Assembly (NCBI RefSeq): GCF_033439725.1
Contig: NW_026944385.1
Location: 3,381,001 to 3,445,000 of the forward strand
DNA from: Neurospora tetraspora
Lineage: Eukaryota; Ascomycota; Sordariomycetes; Sordariales; Sordariaceae
DNA length: 64,000 nucleotides
Direction of reading: 5' to 3'
The notes below the pieces were generated by a model that worked only from the letters and a program-made list of their open reading frames with translations, ran no database searches and was not told where the DNA came from. Shown here piece by piece: positions 47,190-59,040 of this stretch. Within the stretch, counting starts at the first letter, position 1. The number at the start of each line of letters is the position of its first letter. The position numbers and the translations under genes were made by a program.

Positions 47190-48421
47190 TTCTTCTTTTC
47201 GGGCTACCAACTAGGGTCGGACCCGAGATCTCACTTTCGGGGTCTGTGTTCGTTCCTTTGTTGAAATTTTGGGTTGGGCCGGTTGGTTGGTTAGTTGGTC
47301 GGTCGGACTTTTTTTTTGCTTTCATGGTATATACCCCTTTTAGAGAAACGCGGGATGCACGGGAATGGCGCAAAACGGTGGCTTTTTTTTCAGACGCGTC
47401 ATGTTGGAGGTTGGGGCTGGTTGGTCGGAAGTTTGCGGGAAAGGGCTTTCTTTCTGCTTGCGGGAAAGGGTCGTCAAAGAAAGTTCACGAGCATTAGATC
47501 AGGATTTTGAGGGGGAATACGAATGCACCGAAGTTGTGCCTGTCTGTCTTTGTTCAACGGGTGCTTTACGATAACCTACTTCGAAACCGATCACTATTTT
47601 CGATCTCAAAAAAAAAGCAAACCACAAGTGTCATTGCCAAGCGAGTTGTGGTTGGTCCTATACACATATAGCTGTTATCCCAATTTCGTGGCGTTTAATA
47701 GTTCTCAGCTAGCTGTGTGACAGCAAAGACCAAAATAACTGAACACGAGATGTTTAGGCCCCCAACAACAAGTCCAGAAGCAATCCAGAAAGCGATCGAT
47801 GGTATTGGTGGTCAAGTCGAGCTAAAACATCCCTCATTCTATCTTCTTTTCGACCAACGTAAAATTCTGGAACCATCGTTTCCAATCTCCAACCAACTCG
47901 AACTCGATCCCGACCTCCAACAAAAACCAAAACTTAACGTGGAAAAGCGTCCTACTGCAACCAGCCGAAAGAGGTTGTGTTTCGCATTGCCGTCAAACCC
48001 AACGGTCGTGTTTGGTGCCATTCTCGGCTTTCCCCGATTCGTAACGAAGCAATCCAAACAGGTACCAACGCCAACAACGGCGACTCATGGGCCCCTGATC
48101 CAGGCATGAAAACTCCCTTGAAAAGAAAACCAACCCACAGTTCAAACCCCCCAGGATCGATCAAATAGCATACACAGTAAATAACCCACCCATTAGAACC
48201 GCCTTTTGTTTGTTATGCTCCATTCCCATTATCCTTCCTTGTCCACCCAGGGGCAGTCAAGTCAGTCTCCGATCTGACTCCGACGAACGTCTCCGACCCC
48301 CATCCATTCCTCCCATTTTCCTTGCCATTTTCCTGCCATTTTCCTCCCACCTCCCATCACCACCTGCCATCATCACCCCCCCTTCTGTCCCCGAATACAA
48401 CCATCCCCAATTCAACCCAAC
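47190..48421. other. Intergenic region with one weak ORF
   Basis: Between convergent genes. The first 500 bp contain T-rich and GGTTGG-repeat sequence. The frame at 47750-48109 is listed separately at low confidence. The last 250 bp are C/T-rich 3'-flank-type sequence. Confidence 0.4.
47750..48109 (+). CDS. Doubtful 119-residue ORF
   Basis: ATG-initiated frame beginning MFRPPTTSPEAIQKAIDGIGG and containing ELKHPSFYLLFDQRKILE. Composition is plausible for a fungal coding exon in the first 70 codons, then becomes indistinct. I see no domain and no intron. It may be an independent small gene or chance. Confidence 0.2.
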   Translation: MFRPPTTSPEAIQKAIDGIGGQVELKHPSFYLLFDQRKILEPSFPISNQLELDPDLQQKPKLNVEKRPTATSRKRLCFALPSNPTVVFGAILGFPRFVTKQSKQVPTPTTATHGPLIQA

Positions 48422-49612
48422 TCACGTCGCAATCTTGGGACTATCCTCATAATAACTCCTCACACCACCCTCCTCCCTGGGCACCTCCCTCCCCCCTCTC
48501 CTCACCACCTTCTTCCCAAACCTCTCCCTCGCCCCCTCCGCCGTCCGAACCGCCACACAATAATTCTCCCCCGTCGAGGCGACTGCATGAACAAGCACAT
48601 CTTCTCCAAACGGCCAAATTTGCTGCCCTTCTTCGTTGTCTTCTTCTTCTTCTTTGCTTAAAGTCGGGAGAGAGCGCGGTGTTTGTTGTTCATCATACTG
48701 CACAAACATGCCCGAATCCTTTTTGGAGTCGAGCCAGCGCCGAGCAAAGTCGATGGCGTCGCTCTTGTGCGGGAAACAAGCCTCGATCTCGCAGGCTTGG
48801 AAGAGCCGGGTGATGGAGGAGCGGCGACGGGGGCGCGTGGTGGGCTCGGGTTGGCCTGGGGCGAGGGCTTGGTTGTAGTCGGTTTTGGTTTGGATTACGT
48901 AGGAGAGTTCGGTGTCGGAGGGTTCGGCCTCTTCCTCTTTCTCGAGTGGCTGCTTTGATTTGGATTTGGGGGAGGTAGTGGAGGTGGGTTTGGTGGACTT
49001 GGACTTGGTAGGAAGCACCGGAGTATTCCCATACACGGCCCCTCCCGAAGCAAGATGCTCCGTGTTAGGCGTCTCGACGACGCCAAGGAGAAACTCCTGG
49101 CCGCCACGCGCCTTGGCGTAGACTAGGACTTCATCGCCGTAGGGCCAGATGGGAGGGCCGCCGGTGTCGGTGTCGGAGGCGGCGCCTGTGTCTGTAGAGT
49201 AACCACTTTCGTATGCCCCCGAGTTTTCCGCCGCAACTTTCGCTGCTGCTGTTGTCGGTTTGGGTGTTGTTGCGGGTGCCGCGGCTGTTGCTGCTACTGG
49301 TGCTGCTGTTGTCGGTGGTTGCCCCTCAAGAGGCATGCCGAAGCTCTCGCGGGTGGCGTAGATGCTAAAGTCGTAGGGTTGGTAGTTAAGGGATCGGAGG
49401 GCATCGTGGTAGGCAAAGGCCTTGGCGGCGTCTAAGGTGGTGTGCGTGCCGAGGACGTGCAGGTTGTTGATGGCGCCGGAGGTGGTGGCGTGGTGGTCGA
49501 TTACGGTCAGGGTCGTGTGGTAGAGGTTCTCGGGAACCACACCGGCACCTTGACCGGCGGGTTTTGTTGATGGAGAGGGGACGGCGGCGTTGGCCTTTTG
49601 TTGCCCGGCCAT
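48422..49612 (-). CDS. Hypothetical protein with an internally duplicated domain
   Basis: A single exon of 396 residues. Two copies of the same arrangement are visible. Copy A runs from about residue 29: NLYHTTLTVIDHH, DAAKAFAYHDALRSLNYQ, then IWPYGDEVLVYAKA at 155 and EFLLGVVET. Copy B runs from about 235: ELSYVIQTKTDYN, SDAIDFARRWLDSK near 284, then IWPFGEDVLVHAVA at 332 and NYCVAVRTAEG. Each copy is a helix-bearing segment followed by an IWP(Y/F)G(D/E)(D/E)VLV strand pair. The linkers are A/T/P-rich and K/S/T-rich with an E-rich block. There is no signal peptide or membrane segment. I do not recognise the family, and function is unknown. Confidence 0.75.
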   Translation of the reverse strand: MAGQQKANAAVPSPSTKPAGQGAGVVPENLYHTTLTVIDHHATTSGAINNLHVLGTHTTLDAAKAFAYHDALRSLNYQPYDFSIYATRESFGMPLEGQPPTTAAPVAATAAAPATTPKPTTAAAKVAAENSGAYESGYSTDTGAASDTDTGGPPIWPYGDEVLVYAKARGGQEFLLGVVETPNTEHLASGGAVYGNTPVLPTKSKSTKPTSTTSPKSKSKQPLEKEEEAEPSDTELSYVIQTKTDYNQALAPGQPEPTTRPRRRSSITRLFQACEIEACFPHKSDAIDFARRWLDSKKDSGMFVQYDEQQTPRSLPTLSKEEEEDNEEGQQIWPFGEDVLVHAVASTGENYCVAVRTAEGARERFGKKVVRRGGREVPREEGGVRSYYEDSPKIAT

Positions 49613-50608
49613 GGTGATAATGTGTGTAGGATGATTTTCGATTCGGTGGTTCCTTAATGACCGTGTTTCAGCAGGTTATACACGTTCGGGCAATGATAAT
49701 GATGGAATATGCTGACAATGTGGTGCTGTTGGAGGAAAATACCTGGCCTGGGCGTTCTTCCTTTCCACCGGATTTTTATCTGCTGGCAAGCGGCGATATG
49801 GATGGGTTCTGAAGGCGGTTCGAATAGCAGTTCCGTGATGCGGCGAAGGACGTACCTGTATGTCTCGTAGCAAACGCTCAAGCGTTTGGGATTTCGGTGT
49901 CTCTCCAGTCTGATCACTAGGAAGTAATCGGGTCACTGAACAGATACTAGACAGGATTGAGGTTGGCAACTATCGTTGGAAACAAACAGTCCCAATCATG
50001 AGCTGTAGTCCTCGTGATTTTTTTGAAACAGTCGAGTTAGATACCACGTCGACCGTTGATATGGGGAGTATTCTGTGTTTTAAGCTCGGTGATGAACGGG
50101 CGGTGACTAGAAGATGACGCATGGACTACCACTCCCCTCACAACGTCACCGGCTTTCTGCCACGCACAGACTTCCATATATAATGGAACAAGAGGAGAAG
50201 ACTCCGCCATCGGTGGCGTGATCGTTGTCCGACCCTCCATATTCTCCTCATTCGATCTTCAGGAATTAATATCTATATCAAAAAAGAGGTAAAGTTTCAG
50301 TCATGCTCGCCGCAAGTGAGGGCAACACTAGCCAAGGTCCTTTGACTTACTAATGTTCCCAGGTCAGAGTCCCGGTCCGAGCCCGAGGGGCCGGATGCCC
50401 GAGACATGTCTCTTCAGGCATATGAACTGCGGAATTATTAGATTCACGAATGGGCCAAGAAGAAAAAGGGACAAGAAAACCGAGGAGAGATTTTATTCTC
50501 GATCAACCCCCTCCTGGATATCCTTTGCCCACTCACCAGCTCTCCTTCATTACCTCCCAATCCTGTTCTCATCAACAGACCACCCATCCACACCTCCCTA
50601 CCACCTCC
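49613..50608. other. Intergenic region
   Basis: Lies between the duplicated-domain gene start and the PhoD-type gene stop. It should contain the former's promoter. No gene or element recognised; the last 250 bp are C-rich 3'-flank sequence. Confidence 0.45.
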
Positions 50609-52794
50609 TCACTTCCCCCCAAAAACAAACCACCTCCTCCCCTCCGTATCATACGTCGAATTCGTCGTCACCGTCCTCCCCCTCTGCAAACTTCCAAACT
50701 CCACCTTCCCATCCACACTCGCCACCATCTCCTCTCCATACCTCTGCAACCTATTCTCCCCATCCCTAACCGTAAAGTTCGCCAACGACACCTCAAACCC
50801 GTTCCTAGTCCTAATATCCGGCGACCCATAAAACCTAGCATTCACCCCTTCATACCCAATACTCAATTCATAGTACCCCCTATAATACAGATCCGTCCAC
50901 TGCAGCTCCTTATTAACGCTCGTCAACAACTTCGTGCTCGCCTCCGTTTCCTTCATCGTGATATTCTGCCCCAGCGGACTGGGGCTCGTGACCGCGCTGC
51001 CGGCGAACTCGACGCCGATTGACCCGCGGCCTGTGATGGGGTCGTATTCGTTTTGGTCAGTCGGTCCGTCGAGCCAGACAAGATCGGAAACCCACGAGGC
51101 GTGCGAATCGCCTGCTAGCATGATGTTGTTGGTGATGTTGTTCTCGTAGAGCGTAGCAAAGGTGCGGTTGCGGTTGGCCACGTAGCCGTCCCAGGCGTCG
51201 TAGTTGAAGGGCAGGTCCACGTCGTCGCTGACGATCAGCTGGCTGAAGACGACCTGGTTGCCGATGAGACGCCACTTGGTGCCGCGCTTGGAGGATTGCT
51301 TGAGGGTGCGGTAGAACCAGGCTTCTTGACGGGGACCCATGAGGGAGCGGGAGGTGTCGTTGGAGATGGCTTTGATGTATTCGACGTTCTAGGGCGCAAA
51401 TCAGGATTGTCAGTAGGTAGGGTTAAGAAAAAAAGATCGGGACTGATGCGGAAGTGGCTTACAGTGTAGATATCGGTGATGGACCGGTCATATTGCCGGG
51501 TGTCCAACATGATGAGGTCGAATAGATCGCCGAACTTGAAATCTCTCCAGATGCGCAGGTTATCATCCATATCTACCTGACGGATGGGCATCCATTCGAA
51601 ATAAGCTCTAACAGCGTTTGCCTTACGGCTATCTGTCGAGACACCGCCATCGCGGATGAATGAATCCTCGGTATTTTGCAGAAAAGAACTTCCATCACGC
51701 CACGTATTGTCCGCCACCTGCGATCCACAGTTGTTGTTAGCAGACTGTGCTCCGAAGCAATGATCACACTCACATACCTCATGATCATCCCACACCTGAA
51801 TCCAAGGAAACTTCATGTGGTTGGCAACCAAGTCCAAGTCGGTACGGTAGGTCGCAATCCTCCTTCGGTAGTCATACAGGCTAGACACATGTCAATAACT
51901 GAAACATAAGTAGTGGGTGAAGCGCCAACATACGTGAATGTTAACCGATCTGGTTGCGGAATGCGGCCAAGAGCATCACCCCAGCCATACTGTCCGTTCT
52001 TATACTCGTAGATATAGTCACCGAGAAAAACAATGAAGTCTACCGAATCCTTCCTTACGGTGTTTCCGAATACGTTGAAAAAGCCCTGAGCTAAACAAAC
52101 GGTTAGCTGAGTTAGTGAATGAACCGGCTAGGAGACTTACGATAGTTGCTGCACGAGTACACGGCAAGTTTGATATCAGAAGGTACTTTCTTGCCCCTTG
52201 CCGGGAGTGTTTTGGTCCGACCGACGGGCGAGCTCTTGTCCGAATCGCAAATGTTAAACTGATAATAGTACGTAGTGAATGGGTAGAGCCTCTTTGCCTC
52301 GACCTGTTTAGTTTGTTAGCATCATCGCTGCTGCGGGATGCCTGCCCGATTCTTCTCACCTTGACAGTGAAGTCAATGTCTGAACTTGTCCACACACGTC
52401 CCTCGTCTGCAACCTTCTCCAACTTCTCGTCCGTGGCAATCTTCCAGTCAACACACACTGTGGACTTGCTGAGCTTCACAAACTCTTCGGTCTCATGGCT
52501 GAACAGCCCTGTGGTTCCGCTGACAGTGGTGTTGGAGTGGTCGTTATCCATTGTTGGTGCCGCACGGGTCCAAAGAATAACGCTGTCATCGTACGGGTCT
52601 CCAGAAGCAACGCCATGCGTGAATTTGAGCTGCTCAGGCTTCCATGGTGAGCTCTCATACGTCCTTGCCGCAACCTTGGGAATCGAAATGCCCAGGGATG
52701 GGTGGTGGAGGGATGGCGAAAAGTAGTTGATGTTACCCGCGTAGAAAGCCGAAGATCCCGTAGCGAACAAAAGAACGCCTGTCGTCTGCTTCAT
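50609..52794 (-). CDS. Secreted PhoD-type metallophosphoesterase (alkaline phosphatase D / phosphodiesterase)
   Basis: Six exons (52360-52794, 52141-52303, 51934-52090, 51778-51880, 51463-51717, 50609-51388) join to 630 residues. The N-terminus MKQTTGVLLFATGSSAFYAG is a signal-peptide-like hydrophobic start. A PhoD N-terminal domain follows with FTHGVASGDPYDDSVILWTR at about 57. The metal-binding core has the FLGDYIYEY block (Asp224), WDDHE at 282-286 and GDSHASW with Asp465 and His467, the layout of PhoD enzymes that use Fe3+/Ca2+. Several N-x-S/T sites (NDTS, NRT, NIT, NST) fit passage through the secretory route. A role in phosphate scavenging from phosphate esters is inferred. The five introns are 48-74 bp and each join preserves conserved sequence. 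The nearest upstream gene is the transporter on the same strand. Confidence 0.92.
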
Positions 52795-53568
52795 CGTCGT
52801 TGCTCGAGAAGGAGTATGAAGTGACGCTCGTACTTGGTTGACTGGGAAGGAGAACAGTCACGTTCCATGAATGACAACATGGAACATCCTGTTTATACAT
52901 GTTCTCCTCCCACGAGCTTCGAACGTGTTGGTGCTAATGCCTAGGCAAAAACTCGCAACCGGTTATCAAGCTGCTATGCAGGCAAGGCAGGATCTACTGC
53001 TGCAGCCAACTCGAGGGGCTGGATTACGTACCTTATTAGTCAATTGGGGTACAATCCTTGGCCAAGGGTACATCGCCTGAGGACGAGCCTCGTCACCAAG
53101 CAAAAGTGTTGCTTACCTACCTAGTTTGGTGAAGGATCAAAGGCATCTCGAAGTTCGTTGACAGGGGCATCTTGACGGATGCGGCTATGCACGGCCCGGT
53201 GATCGAGTGAGCGGCAGAAAACTTTGCGGGGTAACATCAGGAACAACAAGACCGTTACAGGCCAAGAACATCCACGGCAATGGTAAGCGAGCCTTGAACT
53301 TCTTTGACATGATGCATATATTTAGGGCTAATGAAAAACTACTTGCCGTAGCTGATATCCCCTAAGCATACATCCGTCGAACCACCGCAACGACGGCGTT
53401 ATTTGTGAAACTTCTCCTTCATCCAGCACACCTCCCAGATGATGTCCTATATTACGCGGACCAACACACGAGCTAGATTGCCCCTCATCTTTCGTACCAC
53501 GAAGGTGAGTATATCGGAGCAGTTATCGATTGCTCCTTAAAGGCTTGCAGTGAGCATTGTTGTCGTGT
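52795..53568. other. Promoter region of the PhoD-type gene
   Basis: Spacer between the PhoD start and the transporter stop. I saw no certain phosphate-response element (CACGTG-type) in it. No gene. Confidence 0.45.
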
Positions 53569-55447
53569 TTATCTGTCAGTTGTTTCCTTGTGGGCGTGCT
53601 CCTCAAAGCCAACCTTCTCTTCTGGCGAGAGAGTATCGTTGTGCTCCTGCTTGAGCGTAAGATTGCGTGTGTTTCTTGTCTTCCAAGCGGGCGTGCCGAT
53701 GTACTTGATGGCTGTAGGAAAGGGGTAAGGTTAACATTTGACGAACAGAATAGGGACTCTCAAATAGTAGAGTGATAACTTACCTCCGGGCTTGGTATCG
53801 TCAAAGATCTCCTCGACCTCCTCAAGGGGCTTGTTGGCGGTCTCGGGGAACATGAAAAAGACGTGGATGAACATGGCCGCGCAAAAGGTAGCGAAGATGG
53901 CGTAGGTTTTCCAGGTAATGTTAGCGAAAGCAGGAGGAACGAAGTAAGCAAGGGCAAAGTTGAAAGCCCAGTTGGCGGAAGTGCAGAGGGCAACGGCCTT
54001 TCCGCGGAGACGAAGCGGGTACAGCTCCGGGGGATAGGTCCACGAGACAGGACCCCAAGTGGGCGCAAAAGATGCGACGAAGAGATAGGTTGAAGCAATG
54101 ATGGCTTTTGCTGGAGCGCCAGTAATAGCCATGGATTCGGCCGGGGAAGTGAACTCGCCAGGGCGGGCAGGTCGGGAATAGACAGCAAACAAGCCGGCAT
54201 TGACACAGAGCCAGAGGCACATGAAGAATGCACCAACCAGCAGAGTAGGACGACGACCCCAGCGATCCATCCAGAGAAGAGCCGGTATCGTCATGACGAC
54301 GTTAATGACGAACTGGATACCGCTAGGGAGAAGGACGGCATTCTCACTTCCATCGGCAAGACCGGCCATTGTGAAGACGTAGGTTATGTAGTACATCTGC
54401 TGGTGGTTAGTGCCGATTATCGAAAGACCTAGAGCAGGATAGGGAAGACGTACCATCACATTCATACCAGTCAACTGAGACCATATCTGAGTGAAGACGC
54501 CAATTGAGGTCCGGTTGATCATGTTGGGCTTGAACAGTTCGAAGTAGCTGACATCAGCATTGGCGCGCTCGAACTCGACCATCTCGCGAATCTCTTGCAT
54601 CTCACGGTGCACCCACGGAGAGTTGGGGTTTCCTTTTCCGTGAACCAGGGTAAGCACATCCTTTGCCTCATCCCATCTGTCCTTCTTGCAAAGCCAGCGA
54701 GGCGACTCGGGGAGGAAGACAAGACCGAGGAAAAGGAGGGCAGCGGGGATGGCCTGAAGACCCCAAGGAACTCTGAAGGCGGCCGTTCCTTTCATGAACG
54801 AGCAGCCATAGCAGATGAAGAACATAATCAAAATGCCCCAGGTGATAGCCCATTGCTGGAAACCGACAAGGCGACCGCGCTTCGAAGGAAGGGCGATCTC
54901 GGAGATGTAAACAGGGACTTGGGCAGAGCATATTCCGACCGAGAATCCGTTGATGATGCGGCCCACAACCAACATGGGAATGTTGACAGACGCGCAGACG
55001 ATGATCGAACCAATAATCCTGCGAGAAGGGGTTAGTTCCTTGGTTCTCGTGAGGCAGTAATTCAGAGACCACGTACCAAATCAGGGAACCTATCTGAATG
55101 GAGCGTTTGCGACCGAAAGTATCGGAGACAAAACCAGAGCAGAGAGCACCGAGCCACGAACCACCAGGCATGGCGGCTGTGATACCACCCTGAACATCGT
55201 TGGTAGGACCGAGGCACAAGCCCTTTTCGTTGTGGCCGAGCTGGTTGAACTGGCAAAGGTACGGCTGGGTCGAGATGATAGCTGACATGGAAGAAATATC
55301 GAAGCCAAATAGCGCGCCGCCTTTGGTGTCCTGGGTATTAGCTTGACCTACAACGTGCTATCGCGGATGGCATAGGAATGGTGGCGGGGCAGACTTACCG
55401 ATGACGGCGACGGCGGCAATGAAGTATATGTTGCCGATTTTGTACAT
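53569..55447 (-). CDS. MFS monosaccharide transporter (high-affinity glucose/quinate permease type)
   Basis: Five exons (55399-55447, 55077-55320, 54454-55018, 53784-54396, 53569-53711) join to 537 residues. The sugar-porter layout is complete: MYKIGNIYFIAAVAVIGGAL then FGFDISS in helix 1, a DTFGRKR loop after helix 2, GRIINGFSVG in helix 4, PESPRWLCKK after helix 6, LTGMNVMMYYITYVF in helix 7, DRWGRRPTLL, PPELYPLRLRGKA and the FPETANKPLEE tail motif. The short cytoplasmic tail ends KETTDR. By memory this subfamily contains Neurospora high-affinity glucose transporters and the quinate permease, but sequence alone does not fix the sugar. Intron 1 appears to use an AAAG acceptor, which gives the conserved IGGALFGFD; the nearer CAG would shift the frame. 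A 3.6-kb gene-free region lies upstream. Confidence 0.92.
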
Positions 55448-58400
55448 CGTGTCGTGGGTTTGCCCAAGGCAAGGTCCAAAATCGTATGTAGGATTCGGGT
55501 GCTATGGAGGCATATACCACGAGGGTCGAGGAGGGAGTCGGTTATCAAGGTTAGAGGAAAGCTGATGGTGATGCTTTGTGGGCGTTTCCAGGCTGTAGGA
55601 AATGTTTTGGCAACCAAAAGGGGAGTGTCCCAAAAACAGAGGTGAAGGGTAGGGAGTGAAAGCCAGGATTGACTTGCGGTAGAGAAAAGGTGGAAGAGGG
55701 AGAGGGGGAAAAGCAAAGGAGCTTTAAGAGGAAGAAGCAGACGAAATACGGAAGCAAGTGAAGCCTAGACCCCAAGGCCGGAGGGTCCACCTGAACTCGA
55801 TGCCCGCTGTACGTAGCTACGGAGTCCCGACAAAGTGAAGGGGCTAATGAAGGGGCAAGTGAAGGGCAGGAGGAAGCGTGGGGGTGGGTTGCTTCAAAAC
55901 TGGAAGGAATCGTCCCTCTCGGGCGGCATTCACTGCACCCGTCAGGTGGGTCTGGTGTACGTGTGGTTCAAGGTCTCCTGAGAAGCGGCACTGCAACGGG
56001 GAAGGAGCGAGGCTCTGTGATGATATTAAGGCCGACCGTGTCCGGTAACTCGGAGACTCGGACCTCAATGCAGCTGTACAACGGGCATAGAGGTAAGAAT
56101 GGAAAGCGGTGCATGTGCAATTGTAAAACAACACCAGTTGCTCTCTCCTATAAGTAGAACGGCGGAGAATTCAAGAAATGAGCTACAAGTTGAGGGAGGT
56201 AGCAACCGTGACTGGTCCAGTTGGTCTAGATATGGACTCAAGACTACGGCTGCACTGCTCATTTCATAGCTATGGTTGGGCTGGAGGGTAAGGACTTCCT
56301 TGACATTCGGAGCTCTGCCACTCTGCAGCAGCAAACCTCACTTGTTCGCCAATCCCGGGCATCGAACCAACGGCCTTGACGATTACCGGATGCTGCACTG
56401 CAGCCGATCGTGACCGAAGAAGGAAGTTAGGGGAGGCATAACCGTTCACGTAAATTAAATGCAGTAGGGATGCATCGACCCCATGACCATGGAAGGGAAG
56501 GGACATCAATGCCCGTTGAAGAAACCATTGGATGTCATCAACTCTCCAGCCTCGGGTTGAGCAGACCGACTTCGAGTCTGGCGGCAACCTATCTTCCACT
56601 TGGGACGGATGAGCTTAAGTTGTCTCGAACCTCAAGGGCCTTCCATGTTGCTGACTGTACACCTTTCTCTCATTCCTTTTTCGTTCCATACCTATTGCAA
56701 GAACAACCTCGACGGCTCACGCTTGTGACTAGTCTTCCACATTGTCCAAGGCAGCTTATTCTGCAAGGGGAAGGCTGTTTCGGCACTCTGCAGCCCAGCT
56801 ATTCGCAACCTCCAGGTTGGCATGCGTTAGCTGACTCGGAGGCTACTACACAGTAGGTTCCCCAGAACGGCTCAAGCCATCCAAGCCATCCTTGTCATCC
56901 CCATGGGGTTTCGATCCCACCAACCGAATATCAGTACTGATTCCACGCCTCGTTCTGCCCCGGACTCCCGTTTCCTGTTACAACTGCGATTCCTTCGTTG
57001 CCACCCCATCATACTACCCAAGCTTTGGTCGGTTGACCTGATGCGAGAGACAAGAGTGCCTTTCCCAAGTGGCCGGATATGGTTGGTTTCACTTGAACAC
57101 TTGACCAAATCCCTAATGTTCTTGCATTGATGCTGTATTCCGGAGGGTGAAGGGTAGAGTCTCTTGAGTGCTGGTGTAGGGGTCCTTTCAAGCTCGATGG
57201 TTCTTAGATCGGATGTCTGTCTCGGTCCTTTCCGTCAAAATAGAGGCATCTCATTTTTGGCAATGGTTGTTTCGTTTCCTTCCTCCTCAATGTACCCCGG
57301 ATTCGTCGCGCTTGCGAAGAGACACCCCGGCGGGGCGGATCCCATAACTCAGGGTATCTTATTTCTAGTCCCGTTCGAGAAGAAGCCAAGATAACGGGCC
57401 GCCGTCAGTACGTAGTCGTTAGACGGAAGGAAGTGCCGAACCATCGTGAACCATTCGTCAGCTGATGACTGCCCCAGAACTCAGAAGACGAAACGAAACA
57501 ACAAAAAAGATCGAGAACGAAGATGCCAAGAAAGCTTAAGGAAGGGTAGGGGTCCTTGTGTGACGTCATACCTCCGCCGAAGGAATGTTGTGTCCTCCTC
57601 TTCAGACTTCAGCGTCCAGCTATCGCGACTTGCGCATCCATCAGCGAGACCACGAACCGAGATTAACCGTCTGAATGGGTGAGCTGAAAACGAAAGGGCC
57701 GAATCAGACAACCTAACAACCGACGGTTTGCACCACCCTAAGATGTTGCGTAAACAAGCGCAGCATATGGCCGTTTCTGGGTGCTGTGGATGGTGAACTG
57801 TGACGGCAGGGTAGTAATCCCGATGGCACACAACTTGATTGTTTGAACAAGGCTGCTCTCCTTTTGGGATCGGCAGCATACCTAAACCACCCAAACCAAC
57901 CAACTGGTATGGTACAAGACACGTTACAGTCTTTGATCCTTTGACGAGGTGATGGTGAGGACGGCGGGCTTGGGGTTTCGTTGGTTCGCTGGTTCGGTAG
58001 AGGTAACGTCAAGACAGTGAGCGATCCGCCAACCCCGGGTTTCGATGTGCCGAGCCAGAAGACTGTCGATATCCCATGTCACCCAACGGTAATATCGCTG
58101 ACGCTGAAGGTGGTGCACCTACTCCTCCCTCACTCGTCTGGGCTTGCACCAAGACAAGTTTCACGACGTTTATCGCTCGGATTGGTCGGTCCTTTTTATC
58201 CTCTTTTCTGGCCCGAACTCTGTGCGCCGTTGTACCCCATGATCTCTGCATATAAAAGTTTATGCTTGTACCCGCGCGCCTGAGTTTTCGAAACGGCACC
58301 GATTTGCTGCCTTACGAGGTGCGACTCGTTCGGACACCACGTCTGTTCGACAAAGCTCTCTCCCGGGAGCAAGCCTTGGGGCTCAGGATTGGGGGTAGCT

Positions 58401-59040
58401 TACGGGAATCTGGCGGTGTATAAGGCCCTGCAACTGAGGGTGGACAAGGTGATGGTGCTCAGTCGCACTGGTCTTCCATAATCCTTCTGCCGTGAGAACT
58501 TATCGCGTTTAGCACGCTTCATCTCTCCGGGTTTCCGGCGCTGCGACCGCGCGCTGTTATTGGAGACATGACCTCAACCAATTCTGAAAGCTAGCTGGGT
58601 GTAACAAAAGCTGGTGGCAAAATTCTGCGGGCGCTGGCAGGGTGGTGTTGGCGATTAATGTCATGAACGCGATGCGGAAAGTGTGGTGTTGACGTTGTAC
58701 AGGGGCAGGAGGGGCTGGTTATGGTGGTTGCGAACAGGCCATCCTGGGTTGCGTTGGCCAGCGGAATTCTACAGAATAGTCCATGAGTATTGTGCACCAA
58801 AGCAGGCCTTGTCTCAGTTTCTTGTAGAACCTCATGCACGCACCGACCCTGAAGACAAGACGCAGCTCGTCACATGGTTTCGCTCCTGGTGACCCCTGTT
58901 CGAGCTTGCGCAGTCGCGTCTCTCAATCGCCCATGGGACAACTCACGATCCTCCGACGCGTCTGACTAGGCTCGATCACTTCCCCTCGTCTGCCAACACT
59001 ACATTCTCTTGGAAGATCATTCTCTACAGATCAAAAGGTC
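55448..59040. other. Long divergent spacer between transporter and PNKP
   Basis: 3.6 kb with no gene I can support. The 400 bp next to the transporter are purine-rich on the plus strand (pyrimidine-rich on the transcribed side), as in leaders of strongly regulated fungal transporter genes. Frames such as 57981-58283 lack coding bias. The size suggests a large regulatory region, which is inference. Confidence 0.45.

Noticed and set aside
56330-56420. GGTTCGATGCC on the minus strand, tested as a tRNA
   Set aside because: No matching T stem, anticodon arm or acceptor stem can be drawn around it.
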